Of a stretch of DNA of 64,000 nucleotides, positions 32,921 to 41,032 are shown in pieces. The position numbers and the translations under genes were made by a program. Within the stretch, counting starts at the first letter, position 1; each line of letters opens with the position of its first letter. A model generated the notes under the pieces. That model saw only the letters and a program-made list of their open reading frames with translations. It did no database searches and was not told where the DNA came from. The stretch is from Agromyces sp. ISL-38. Lineage in GTDB: Bacteria; Actinomycetota; Actinomycetes; Actinomycetales; Microbacteriaceae. The DNA lies in the NCBI RefSeq assembly GCF_018613935.1, contig NZ_JAGGPF010000009.1, positions 372,001-436,000 of the forward strand, in the 5' to 3' direction.

Positions 32921-33215
32921 CCTCGGCAACAAGGCGGTACTCGCTGAATCCGGCACGGTGTTGTTCGCGAACACGAATCTCGGCGCGGGCGACTGGACCG
33001 AGGCGGAAACGCCGGTCACTGTGAACCCGACCGGCGGTTACGGCTCAGGCGTCCCATCGTGTCCCGGCTACCCCACGCCGATGATTCCGCGAGAGGACGG
33101 CACCAGCTACCTCTACCTCGCCGCAACCTGGCTCGGAACCGGAAACCAATGTGAGCTGCGCTTCGGTATCGGCATACTCCCCGAGCACCGACGGCCCCGC
33201 GCGTCGGACAACTAC
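32921..33215 (+). pseudogene. Fragment of a secreted-type enzyme (3' part)
   Basis: Open without a start codon directly after the LacI stop: LGNKAVLAESGTVLFANTNL, then GDWTEAETPVTVNPTGGYGS, GVPSCPGYPTPMIPREDGTS, YLYLAATWLGTGNQCELRFG. The repeated aromatic, Gly and Cys pattern resembles the C-terminal part of an extracellular carbohydrate-active enzyme, not assignable to a family. It lacks any signal peptide or N-terminal domain, and its end runs into the convergent SRPBCC gene. Probably part of the same decayed glycan locus. Confidence 0.5.
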
Positions 33216-33655
33216 GTGTCGACGACCTCGAGCCGTTGCTTGAGGAGGGCGAGGCTCGCGGGAATCTCAGTGCGCGCACCGCGGTTCGCCATCAACCGGA
33301 TCACCTTGCCGATACCGCGACCCTCGAACCAGATGCGGTAGTCGACGTGCGTGCCTGTCGGGTCGACCGGGAGGAGTGAGATCGCAACGTGGGCCCGGAC
33401 CAGGCCCTCGATACCCTCGACCGCCCAACGACCCCCGGGCGCGCACTCGGTGACTTCCCACCGCATCTTCTGCGTGCCGCCCGGCACCCTGCGAACCTCG
33501 TACCCCCGCATCCCCACCTGCCGAATTGCGGGCGGCTCGGCGCCGGCCTCTTCCACCGACGGCTGCCACTCAGGAAGCCGTGCCGTGTCGGTGACGTAGT
33601 CGAAGACCTCCTGCGGAGTCCGGGCGATCTCGGTGCTGCATTCGATGACCTTCAT
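33212..33655 (-). CDS. SRPBCC-domain protein (polyketide cyclase/START-like)
   Basis: A 147-residue START-superfamily protein: MKVIECSTEIARTPQEVFDY, TDTARLPEWQPSVEEA, GGRWAVEGIEGLVRAHVAIS, and HVDYRIWFEGRGIGKVIRLM before the C-terminal helix. This matches the polyketide_cyc2 group. Start ATG 33655. It is divergent from a TetR gene 70 bases away, so probably controlled by that repressor. Ligand unknown. Confidence 0.82.
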   Translation of the reverse strand: MKVIECSTEIARTPQEVFDYVTDTARLPEWQPSVEEAGAEPPAIRQVGMRGYEVRRVPGGTQKMRWEVTECAPGGRWAVEGIEGLVRAHVAISLLPVDPTGTHVDYRIWFEGRGIGKVIRLMANRGARTEIPASLALLKQRLEVVDT

Positions 33656-33673
33656 GGCGGCCACTCTCCTCAA

Positions 33674-33715
33674 TTGTCGGCATTTCCTTGCCCGACTTAT
33701 ATTGATGCCAGTATC
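33674..33715 (+). promoter_or_regulatory. Promoter and possible operator of the TetR/SRPBCC pair
   Basis: TTGTCG (33674-33679) and TTATAT (33697-33702) are separated by exactly 17 bases and precede the TetR ATG at 33726 by a short leader. TGATGCCAGTATCA (33703-33716 region) is an imperfect dyad placed where a repressor would block this promoter. Confidence 0.5.
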
Positions 33716-33725
33716 ATTCTCCTTA

Positions 33726-34400
33726 ATGTCAGAGGTGTCAAGACGTACGTACGACGCAACGCGTCGGCGACAACAGGCGGCCCGCACGCATGCTCGTATC
33801 GTCGAGGTCGCCGGGCGGCTGTTCGTGGAACGTGGATATGCCGGCACCACGATCCCCGCAATCGCCGGCGAGGCCGGCGTGGCCGTGGAAACCGTCTACC
33901 GTGCGTCGAGCGGCAAAGCCGGACTCCTTGCCGACGCCGTGCGGGCCGCCGTCGCGGGTGGAGCCGAACGCGCCGACGTTCCGATCACCGAACGGCCTGC
34001 GATCCGGCGGATCATCGAGGAGGCAGACCCAGTCCGACAGTTGCAGCTCTACGCCGCGACGCAACCCGGGATCTGGTCTCGCGTCGGCCCCCTCCTGCGC
34101 GTGCTCGACGCCGCCGCCAATAGTGACGCCTCGCTGGTCCGATTCCGGGAGCAGATCGTTGCCGACCGGCGGCACGGCCTGCGAGACGGGCTCGGGCAGA
34201 TGCTCGAGCAGCGCGGGATGCTGAGTGCCGGCGTCACCGCCGAGCGGGCCGGCGATATCGTGTACGCCATCTGCGGCCAGGCCAACTACCTGGCCCTCGT
34301 CGACGACTGCGGGTGGACGGAGGCAGCATACGAGTCTTGGCTGTCCGAGACGCTGATCACCGCCCTGCTTCCCCGCGCAGCGGCCGACGAGGGTGACTGA
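33726..34400 (+). CDS. TetR/AcrR-family regulator
   Basis: A 224-residue repressor: QQAARTHARIVEVAGRLFVE, then RGYAGTTIPAIAGEAGVAVE and TVYRASSGKAGLLADAV form the N-terminal helix-turn-helix; the ligand domain includes RVGPLLRVLDAAANSDASLV. Start ATG 33726, seven residues before the conserved helix 1 region, sits behind a good promoter. Divergent from the SRPBCC gene at 33212, its probable target. It is 10 bases upstream of, and convergent with, the NTF2-like gene. Confidence 0.87.
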   Translation: MSEVSRRTYDATRRRQQAARTHARIVEVAGRLFVERGYAGTTIPAIAGEAGVAVETVYRASSGKAGLLADAVRAAVAGGAERADVPITERPAIRRIIEEADPVRQLQLYAATQPGIWSRVGPLLRVLDAAANSDASLVRFREQIVADRRHGLRDGLGQMLEQRGMLSAGVTAERAGDIVYAICGQANYLALVDDCGWTEAAYESWLSETLITALLPRAAADEGD

Positions 34401-34410
34401 CGATGAGTGC

Positions 34411-34806
34411 TCAACTGGGGAGTTCGACGGTATAGGAGACGATCTCGCTGACGCGTCCGTCGACGAAGTCGTAGATGTCGCACGACGCGACGACCGAGAC
34501 GTCTCCCCCTGCGTCGGTATACCTGGCGAGGCTGTCGACCACGACGCTCTCGTTGGCGACTACGACGCTCTCGTTGCCGACCACGACGCTCTCGTTGCCG
34601 ACCACGGTGCGGAAGCGCTGGAACTCGGTCGTGATACCGGCGAGATCCGCGGAGGTGCGCGCGCAGGCCTGCTTCACCGCCTCGGGCCCGATCACGGGTT
34701 CGGCGCCGACGAGCGTCCAGACGACGTCGCCGGCGAGGTGCGGCAGCGCAACCTCGAAGCGATGGCTCGAGAACGCGCGGGCGATCTTCTCGTTCGTGAG
34801 GTCCAT
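34411..34806 (-). CDS. SnoaL/NTF2-like protein with internal heptapeptide repeat
   Basis: A 131-residue nuclear-transport-factor-2-fold protein: MDLTNEKIARAFSSHRFEVA, VVWTLVGAEPVIGPEAVKQA, and the terminal DIYDFVDGRVSEIVSYTVEL. The family makes small cone-shaped ligand-binding or isomerase domains. In the middle, the strand TVVGNESVVV is followed by repeats GNESVVV and ANESVVVD, the result of a 21-bp tandem duplication that keeps frame. The extra 14 residues would enlarge a surface loop or add a strand. Start ATG 34806. Confidence 0.78.
   Translation of the reverse strand: MDLTNEKIARAFSSHRFEVALPHLAGDVVWTLVGAEPVIGPEAVKQACARTSADLAGITTEFQRFRTVVGNESVVVGNESVVVANESVVVDSLARYTDAGGDVSVVASCDIYDFVDGRVSEIVSYTVELPS
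34541..34603 (+). repeat. Three 21-bp in-frame tandem repeats
   Basis: Units begin at 34541, 34562 and 34583. The first is ACGACGCTCTCGTTGGCGAC plus T; the second and third are identical (GTTGCCGACC ending), and a partial fourth (ACGGTGCGG) follows. They lie inside the minus-strand NTF2-like gene and encode repeated NESVVV heptads. Confidence 0.9.
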
Positions 34807-34958
34807 GGGCCTGCCCTCCTGCGCGGGTGGCCCGCGCTTCGGCGGATGCTGGATGCGTTCAGCCTCGTGCTGCCACCGGCATCCGTCAAGGGTCGCTGCC
34901 GAGCGCATGACCCGATTCGATCGCGATGGCCTGGACCTCGGGCCGCGCGGAGGCGCCG

Positions 34959-35669
34959 CTACCCGTCGAACCCGACGCGATCGACGCGTCGGTGATACCG
35001 GACCCCGATGACGGCGCCGAGGATGGCGCCACCGAGGCTTGCCACGGCGACGACGACCGCGGTGATGCTGCCCGCAATCGTGAGCACGCCCTCGGAGACC
35101 GGGATGCGGGGGAACGTGTTCAGCTCGCCGAGGACGTCGTACTGGCTCCCCAGCACGACGCTGACGAGTGCGACCACGATCGCGATGACGAGCGACCACA
35201 CCCAGACGGCGAGCCCCTGCCTGACGCCGTTGAAGCGGGCCATGCGCCCGGTGACGTAACCGCCGCAGTAGTAGGCGACGAGCACGATCACGAGCAGCGC
35301 GCCGGCGCCGATCCAGCCGATCGTCTCGGTATCGAAGGGGCCGACGCCCGCGGATGCTCCGGGGTCCAGCATCACGCCGAGGCCGAGTGCGGCGCCGGTG
35401 GCGGCGAGGAGCCCGGTGAGGATGGCCGCGGTGCCCGTGGCGGTGAGCCACCCGAAGAACGCCGAGCCGACCTTCACGCCGCCGAACTCCTCTCGTTGGC
35501 GTTCGATGACCTCATCGGTGGTGAGCGGGCGGGAGTCGACGACGTCGTCCCAGGCGTCGGGTGGCGTCTCGACGGTCGTCTGCGAGCCCGTTGTGGGCGC
35601 AGGGTCCAGGTTTCGGAACGGCTCGGCCGGGTCTCGATTCGGATCTGCGGGGTACAGCGGGTAGGTCAC
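34959..35669 (-). CDS. Conserved four-helix membrane protein, unknown function
   Basis: A 236-residue protein. The first 75 residues are polar and acidic (MTYPLYPADPNRDPAEPFRN, WDDVVDSRPLTTDEVIERQR), then four membrane helices at about 76-100 (GTAAILTGLLAATGAALGLG), 117-138 (GWIGAGALLVIVLVAYYCGG), 152-172 (LAVWVWSLVIAIVVALVSVV) and 197-222 (LTIAGSITAVVVAVASLGGA), ending in a basic tail. The glycine-rich last helix could self-associate. I recall similar proteins annotated only as hypothetical in related genera. Start ATG 35669. Confidence 0.78.
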   Translation of the reverse strand: MTYPLYPADPNRDPAEPFRNLDPAPTTGSQTTVETPPDAWDDVVDSRPLTTDEVIERQREEFGGVKVGSAFFGWLTATGTAAILTGLLAATGAALGLGVMLDPGASAGVGPFDTETIGWIGAGALLVIVLVAYYCGGYVTGRMARFNGVRQGLAVWVWSLVIAIVVALVSVVLGSQYDVLGELNTFPRIPVSEGVLTIAGSITAVVVAVASLGGAILGAVIGVRYHRRVDRVGFDG

Positions 35670-35860
35670 GGTGTCTCCTCGTCACTCGCTCGACGCCGGG
35701 GGTAGCGCCAGCGCGAATCTACGCGAAACAGCTCGCGGCGGCGAGCGGCGCTGCAACCGAATCTGCTTCGACGTCATCACCGGCGGCTCATGTCCTCGGT
35801 GATCCGTACGCTCAGACGGAACCCGAACCCGAACCCCGAGCACGAGGAGACCGAGCCGAG

Positions 35861-36646
35861 ATGATGGGCGTCAATCACGCCACGAGCGGAGCTGCAGCAT
35901 GGATCGCAGCGACCGCGGCGATGCCGTACGTCACAACGGGGTACTACCCCCTCGACTCGGTCGGCGTGATCGCCGGCTCCCTCGTCTGCGCTGGAGCGGC
36001 GCTCCTGCCCGACGCCGACCACCACAACGCGACCATCGCACACTCCGTCCCCATCGTCGGGTCACTGGCCGCGGGCGCGGTGGGCGCAGCCACGGGCGGT
36101 CACCGGCACGGGGCGCACTCGGTTCTCGCGGTCGCCGCCGTCGCTCTCGCGTCGTTCGCGCTCGGCCACGTCACGATGACGACCGAGAACCTCGGCACCT
36201 TCGCAATCGGGCCTGGAATCGCGACGATGGCGCTGGTGTGTTTCGCGCTGAAAGCCCGAGACCTCGTGGAATCGTGGCTCACGGCGTGGATTCTCGGGGC
36301 GATTGCCGGCGCACTCATCGTGTTCTTCGCCCCACACCAGCTGGCCTGGTTCCCGATCGCCGTCACGCTCGGATATGCGGTGCACCTTGCCGGCGACTTC
36401 CTCACGACCGGCGGCCTGCCTGGACTTCTCTGGCCCTGGGTTCCGAAGCCCCCGGAGGCGCTGAAGACAGTGCCCGTGATGAACCGCGTCTGGATGGCCA
36501 ACGGCTACATCACCATGCCGGTTCTCGGGAACGCCGGGTCCGTGAGGGAGATGCTCCTCGGCTTCGTGCTCGCCCTCTACTGCGTCTACGGTCTTGCTCA
36601 CGAAGCCCTCCGCGGCTTCGGCGTCGACCTGCTGAGCATCCTGTAG
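35861..36646 (+). CDS. YdjM-type membrane-bound predicted metal-dependent hydrolase
   Basis: A 261-residue multi-helix membrane protein of the YdjM/LexA-binding family. The conserved polar motifs are present: NHATSG near the start, LLPDADHHNATIAHS at about 48-62, GGHRHGAHS at about 79-87 and HLAGDFLTTGG late in the protein; their His/Asp residues are thought to bind a metal. E. coli YdjM is SOS-induced, and the enzymatic role is unproven. Start ATG 35861 (or 35864) after GAGGAGA. Divergent from the four-helix membrane protein. Confidence 0.85.
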   Translation: MMGVNHATSGAAAWIAATAAMPYVTTGYYPLDSVGVIAGSLVCAGAALLPDADHHNATIAHSVPIVGSLAAGAVGAATGGHRHGAHSVLAVAAVALASFALGHVTMTTENLGTFAIGPGIATMALVCFALKARDLVESWLTAWILGAIAGALIVFFAPHQLAWFPIAVTLGYAVHLAGDFLTTGGLPGLLWPWVPKPPEALKTVPVMNRVWMANGYITMPVLGNAGSVREMLLGFVLALYCVYGLAHEALRGFGVDLLSIL

Positions 36647-36713
36647 GCGTGTCGCGCTGACGTGTACTGAGAGGTCCTCCCTCGTTTCCGCTAGTGCGCG
36701 TAGCTTCGAACAG

Positions 36714-37607
36714 ATGACTGAAACAGCGACGCTGAACTCACTGACCCTGAACAACGGAATCACGATGCCCGCGCTGGGCTTCGGCGTGTTCCAGACGCCG
36801 CCAGACGAGACCGTCGAGGCCGTGGCATCCGCTCTCCGCATCGGGTACCGCCACATCGACACCGCCGCCGCGTACCTGAACGAACGCGAGGTCGGCGAGG
36901 GTATTCGGCGCTCGGGCCTCGACCGTTCGGAGATCTTCATCGAGACGAAGGTGTGGATCAGCGACTACGGCTACGACGAGACGCTGCACGCCTTCGAGAA
37001 GAGCACGCGCAAGCTCGGAGTCGACGCGCTCGACCTGTTCATCCTGCACCAGCCCATGCCGAAGCGGTTCGATGCGACCGTGCAGGCGTACCGAGCGCTC
37101 GAGAGCCTGCTCGCCGACGGGCGCGTGCGTGCGATCGGCGTGAGCAATTTCATGCCCGACCACCTCGCGTCGCTGCTCGAGCAGACCTCGGTGGTGCCGG
37201 CGGTGAACCAGGTCGAGGTGCATCCGTACTTCTCGCAGCCCGAGGTCAGGGCCGCGGATGCCGCGCACGGCATCCTGACGCAGGCGTGGTCGCCGATCGG
37301 CGGCATCACGTTCTACCGCGGTGAGGGCAAGGGAACGCTCGACGACGACGTGATCGGCGGCATCGCCGTGAACCATGGCAAGACACCGGCACAGGTGATG
37401 CTGCGCTGGCATCTGCAGCAGGGCCGTTCGGCCATCCCGAAGTCGGTGCGTGCCGAGCGAATCGCGGAGAACTTCGACGTGTTCGACTTCGAGCTCGCTT
37501 CGCCGGAGCTCGAGGCGATCGACCGACTCGACACCGGCGTGCGCGGCGGACCGAACCCCGCCGACATCACGACGGAGACCTTCGCGCTCACCATCCCCGA
37601 GGCGTAG
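36714..37607 (+). CDS. Aldo/keto reductase
   Basis: A 297-residue NADPH-dependent reductase of the AKR5-like group. Catalytic tetrad is complete: Asp49 and Tyr54 in HIDTAAAYLNE, Lys79 in ETKVW, His112 in LFILHQP. The phosphate-binding IPKSVRAERIAEN is present near the C-terminus. Such enzymes reduce small aldehydes and ketones (2,5-diketogluconate-reductase type). Start ATG 36714. No regulator is adjacent; convergent with the NarL-type response regulator. Confidence 0.92.
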   Translation: MTETATLNSLTLNNGITMPALGFGVFQTPPDETVEAVASALRIGYRHIDTAAAYLNEREVGEGIRRSGLDRSEIFIETKVWISDYGYDETLHAFEKSTRKLGVDALDLFILHQPMPKRFDATVQAYRALESLLADGRVRAIGVSNFMPDHLASLLEQTSVVPAVNQVEVHPYFSQPEVRAADAAHGILTQAWSPIGGITFYRGEGKGTLDDDVIGGIAVNHGKTPAQVMLRWHLQQGRSAIPKSVRAERIAENFDVFDFELASPELEAIDRLDTGVRGGPNPADITTETFALTIPEA

Positions 37608-37636
37608 CTCGCACCTCGCCTCCAGCGGGTCGCGGG

Positions 37637-38299
37637 CTACCCGCCGTCGGTCTGCAGGAAGGCGAGCACTGCGGCGACACGGCGATGCACGCCCGTCTCG
37701 GGCAGGCGGAGCTTGGTGAAGATCGCGTTGACGTGCTTCTCGACGGTGGATGACGAGAGGTAGAGCGACTGCTCGATGCCCGCATTCGTGCGGCCCTGCG
37801 CCATCTCACGCAGCACATCGAGCTCGCGCGGCGACAGGGCCGCGAGCGGACTCGTCGCGCCCGCGCTCCGGCGGCGCACGAGCGTGTCGACGATCTGCGG
37901 ATCGATGACGGAACCGCCCGCGCGCACCTCACGGAGGGCGTGCACGAGGTCTTCGAGATCGCCGATGCGATCCTTCAGCAGGTAGCCCAGCCCGGCCGAT
38001 CCGTCGGCGAAGAGGGCGAGCGCGTAGCTCTCGTCGGCGTGCTGCGACAGCACCACCACGCCCGTTTCGGCGTGCGCGGTGCGGATCGCGCGGGCCGCCT
38101 CGATGCCCTCCATGTGGTGGCCGGGCGGCATCCGGATGTCGGTGAGCACTGCGTCGGGGTTGAGGCGCCGCACGGCGTCGAGCAACTCGGTCGCGTTGCC
38201 GGTGCCGGCGACCACGTCGATCTCGCCGGAGTCCTCGAGCAGGCGACGAACTCCCTCGCGCACCAGGTAGTTGTCCTCGGCGATCACGACCCGCAGCAT
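37637..38299 (-). CDS. NarL/LuxR-type response regulator
   Basis: A 220-residue two-component regulator. Receiver domain MLRVVIAEDNYLVREGVRRL with phospho-acceptor Asp54 in AVLTDIRMPPG, switch Ser in VVVLSQHAD and Lys108 in YLLKDRIGD. The C-terminal LuxR helix-turn-helix is LSPRELDVLREMAQGRTNAG with SSSTVEKHVNAIFTKL. Start ATG 38299 is given; TTG 38314 would add five residues and overlap the kinase gene by eight bases. It is co-transcribed behind its histidine kinase. Confidence 0.92.
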   Translation of the reverse strand: MLRVVIAEDNYLVREGVRRLLEDSGEIDVVAGTGNATELLDAVRRLNPDAVLTDIRMPPGHHMEGIEAARAIRTAHAETGVVVLSQHADESYALALFADGSAGLGYLLKDRIGDLEDLVHALREVRAGGSVIDPQIVDTLVRRRSAGATSPLAALSPRELDVLREMAQGRTNAGIEQSLYLSSSTVEKHVNAIFTKLRLPETGVHRRVAAVLAFLQTDGG

Positions 38300-38306
38300 G
38301 CCCTGT

Positions 38307-40364
38307 TCACTCAACGCGATCTGCCTCTCGCTCGACGGGGAGGTCGACGAGCACGGTCGTGCCCGACGGGTGGTTGCCCGAGACGCTCACCGTACCCCGC
38401 AGCGCCGCCACCCGGTCGCGGATGTTCGCCAGGCCGCCACGCGATGCATTCGCCGCCGCGAGCGTGCCGATGCCGTCCCCGTCGTCGCTGATCGCGATCC
38501 GCAAGTGGCCGTTACTTCGCTCGAGCCCCACTGCGGCGCGGGTCGCATTCGCGTGCTTCGCCGTGTTCGCGAGCGCCTCCCGCACGACGTAGTACGCCGT
38601 CGTCTCCACGTCAGCGGGGAATCGCTCGGCGCGCACACCGTCGTCCGCTTCGACGGTCAGCGGGATCGGGAACCTCGCCACGCTCGACTCGACCGCGGCC
38701 ACGAGGCCGTTGTCGCTGAGCACGGGCGGGTGGATGCCGCGGGCGAGTTCGCGCAGGTCGGTGAGCGTCTCCCGGGCCTGGTCCTGCAATTCCGTCAGCT
38801 CCTCGGGCGTGAGCTCCCCGCGCTGCAGTCGGTTGCGGGCGAGGCGGAGTCCGGCGATCTGCGCCACCACGGTTTGCTGGATGCCGTCGTGCAGGTCCCG
38901 CTCGAGGCGCTTGCGCTCGTCGTCCTGTGCGGCGACGAGGCGCTCGCGAGAGGCGGTCAACTCGTCGAGTTGCTCCGCGAGCTGCGCGGTGAGCCGCACG
39001 TTTGCCACGGATGCCGCAGCCTGGCCGGCCACGGTGCGCAGCAGCATCCGCTCGGCATCGCCGTACTCCCCGCGGCGACGCGCGCCCACTTCGATGCGTC
39101 CGAGCCGCTCGTCGCCGCGCACGAGGTCGCACGTCTCGACCGGCTCGCCGGCCCCAGCCACCTCACCGGCGACGCCCTCGGGCGACGCGGCGAGCGCGCC
39201 ATCCGCCGACGCCAGCCGGATCCGCACCCACGACGCGCCGAGCCCCTCGCGCACCGCCTCGGCCAGCCGGGTGAGCAGCTCACGAGGCTCGACGGCCTGC
39301 TCGAGGCGCGCGCCGAGTTCGCCCAGCATGAGGAGCTGGCGGTCGCGGTCGCCGAAGAGCGCGCGGTGGATCCACCGTTGCATCCACGTGCGAGCGGGCA
39401 GCAGGCCCACGGCCGCCAGCGTCGTGATGAGCACGGCAGGCACGACCCGGAGTCGATCGGAAAGCAGCACGGCAGGGGTGGCCACGCCGATGGCGTACAC
39501 CACGGTGATGAGCAGGTTCGAGGAACGCGCGACGAGGCGGCCCCGGTCGCCGGGGGCGATGTCGAAGGCGCCATAACGGAAGATGCCGTGGATCGCAGCG
39601 ATCGGCAGCGCGATGAGGGACGCGTAGACGCCGAACTCGACGAGCACGAGGCCCGGAAGGAAGGTCCACAGGCTGAACGCCACGAGGCACGCGGTGACCG
39701 TGATGGCCATGACCCGCGTGCGAGCTCGCACCCGGGGTTCGCCGAACAGCGCACGGAAGCCGAGCACCGCGAGCCCGAGGAATACAGCCGGAGACGGCTG
39801 GTACACGAGGTAGTGCACGGCTGTGGCCGCCCACTCGAGCCACGGCACCGCGTACGGGTTCGGGAGCGCGTCGCCGCTGATGCCGATGTACGGCGGCATC
39901 ACCACATGCGGAGTCGTGAGCAGGGTCAGCGGCCCGACGAGCATCGGCGTCCACAGGAAGACGACGGCCATCCGCTGCCAGCGCCGCTCGGGCACACCGT
40001 CGGGGAACGTGGCGAACACGATCAGCAGCGCCGAGGTGGCCACCGCGTCGGCGGTGAGCCCCACCACGTTGAAGAGCGGGAACCACGGCTCTCCGAGGAG
40101 CTCGATGTTCCGCTGCACGAAGGTCTCGTAGGCCGAGCCGGCGAGCATCGCGGTGGCGGCGAGGGCGACGAGCACCGCGGTGCGCGACGACGACACCGTG
40201 AGCAACCACATGCCGAACACGAACAACGGCAGAGCGCCGAGCAAGGGCCAGGCGAGACCGTGATCGGCGTCGCCCTCGACGAATCCGCGGACGACGACGA
40301 TGTAGACGAGTGACGCGACCCCGATCGGGCCGAGCACCGCAAGGCACACCCATCTTCGTTCCAC
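38307..40364 (-). CDS. Membrane sensor histidine kinase (HisKA_3/NarL partner)
   Basis: A 685-residue kinase. The N-terminal 330 residues hold about eight or nine membrane helices (LAWPLLGALPLFVFGMWLLT, AVLLSDRLRVVPAVLITTLA), an unusually large membrane sensor. A GAF-like domain follows (about 370-480), then HisKA_3 with the phospho-accepting histidine in KRLERDLHDGIQQTVVAQIA, and an HATPase_c domain with REALANTAKHANAT and SDDGDGIG. Start GTG 40364 with GGAGGA ten bases upstream. Stimulus unknown; no target gene is evident next to it. Confidence 0.9.
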   Translation of the reverse strand: MERRWVCLAVLGPIGVASLVYIVVVRGFVEGDADHGLAWPLLGALPLFVFGMWLLTVSSSRTAVLVALAATAMLAGSAYETFVQRNIELLGEPWFPLFNVVGLTADAVATSALLIVFATFPDGVPERRWQRMAVVFLWTPMLVGPLTLLTTPHVVMPPYIGISGDALPNPYAVPWLEWAATAVHYLVYQPSPAVFLGLAVLGFRALFGEPRVRARTRVMAITVTACLVAFSLWTFLPGLVLVEFGVYASLIALPIAAIHGIFRYGAFDIAPGDRGRLVARSSNLLITVVYAIGVATPAVLLSDRLRVVPAVLITTLAAVGLLPARTWMQRWIHRALFGDRDRQLLMLGELGARLEQAVEPRELLTRLAEAVREGLGASWVRIRLASADGALAASPEGVAGEVAGAGEPVETCDLVRGDERLGRIEVGARRRGEYGDAERMLLRTVAGQAAASVANVRLTAQLAEQLDELTASRERLVAAQDDERKRLERDLHDGIQQTVVAQIAGLRLARNRLQRGELTPEELTELQDQARETLTDLRELARGIHPPVLSDNGLVAAVESSVARFPIPLTVEADDGVRAERFPADVETTAYYVVREALANTAKHANATRAAVGLERSNGHLRIAISDDGDGIGTLAAANASRGGLANIRDRVAALRGTVSVSGNHPSGTTVLVDLPVEREADRVE

Positions 40365-40561
40365 AGTCCCATGGTCCTCCTCCCGGGCGTTTCGCGGGAG
40401 AGGGTCACCCCCGGCCGCCCTTAGCGGCTAGCCCCCATCGAATGTGCGGCACTCCGCCATGCGAGGTCGGGTCTGCTGCGTTCCGGCATCCGCGCCCGAC
40501 CGAGAGGGTGAGGGTCGAGCGGATGCCGCGACCAGGCGCCGCACGAACAGGGAGAGACATC

Positions 40562-41032
40562 ATGCGCAAGATCTACGCAGGCCTGGCCTGGATCATCGCG
40601 GGCGGCGTCGTCGTGCAGGCCGCCGCCATCGCCTTCGCGTTCGGCGGCGTGCTCAACCGCGTGTCGAACGGTGACGTCGTCGACAAGGCGCTCCTCGAGA
40701 GTGGCGGGGCCGGGGGCTCCGGCGAGCTCGGCTTCTGGATCCATGGGATCGTGGGCGGCGTCGTCATCCCGCTCATCGCCGTCGCGCTGCTCGTCGTCTC
40801 GTTCTTCGTGCGGGTGCGAGGGGCGAAGCTGTGGGCCGCGATCACACTCGGCCTGGTGTCACTGCAGGTCACGCTCGGCGTCTCGATCACCGACGTGCCC
40901 TACCTGGGCCTCATCCACGGTGCGAACGCGCTCGCGATCGTGCTCGCCGCGGTGATCGCCGCGCTGCGCATGCGGCGCACGCCGTCGCGCACGCGCGCTG
41001 AGGAGGCGACCTCCGATGCCGTCGCGGCGTGA
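40562..41032 (+). CDS. Four-helix membrane protein, partner of multicopper oxidase
   Basis: A 156-residue membrane protein: helices at about 5-27 (GLAWIIAGGVVVQAAAIAFA), 58-84 (WIHGIVGGVVIPLIAVALLV), 92-110 (AAITLGLVSLQVTLGVSITD) and 117-136 (LIHGANALAIVLAAVIAALR), with histidines at the start of helices 2 and 4 that could ligate heme or metal. It resembles small integral proteins of the DUF6220 type; I am not certain. Start ATG 40562 follows AGGGAGAG. Its end overlaps the multicopper oxidase start by 17 bases, so the two are translationally linked. Confidence 0.78.
   Translation: MRKIYAGLAWIIAGGVVVQAAAIAFAFGGVLNRVSNGDVVDKALLESGGAGGSGELGFWIHGIVGGVVIPLIAVALLVVSFFVRVRGAKLWAAITLGLVSLQVTLGVSITDVPYLGLIHGANALAIVLAAVIAALRMRRTPSRTRAEEATSDAVAA

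Noticed and set aside
34561-34603. Considered as a CRISPR-like array
   Set aside because: The 21-bp units are contiguous with no spacers and lie in frame inside a coding region.
38271-40313. A 680-codon plus-strand frame opposite the histidine kinase
   Set aside because: Antisense shadow of a high-GC gene; His/Arg-rich composition and no family match.
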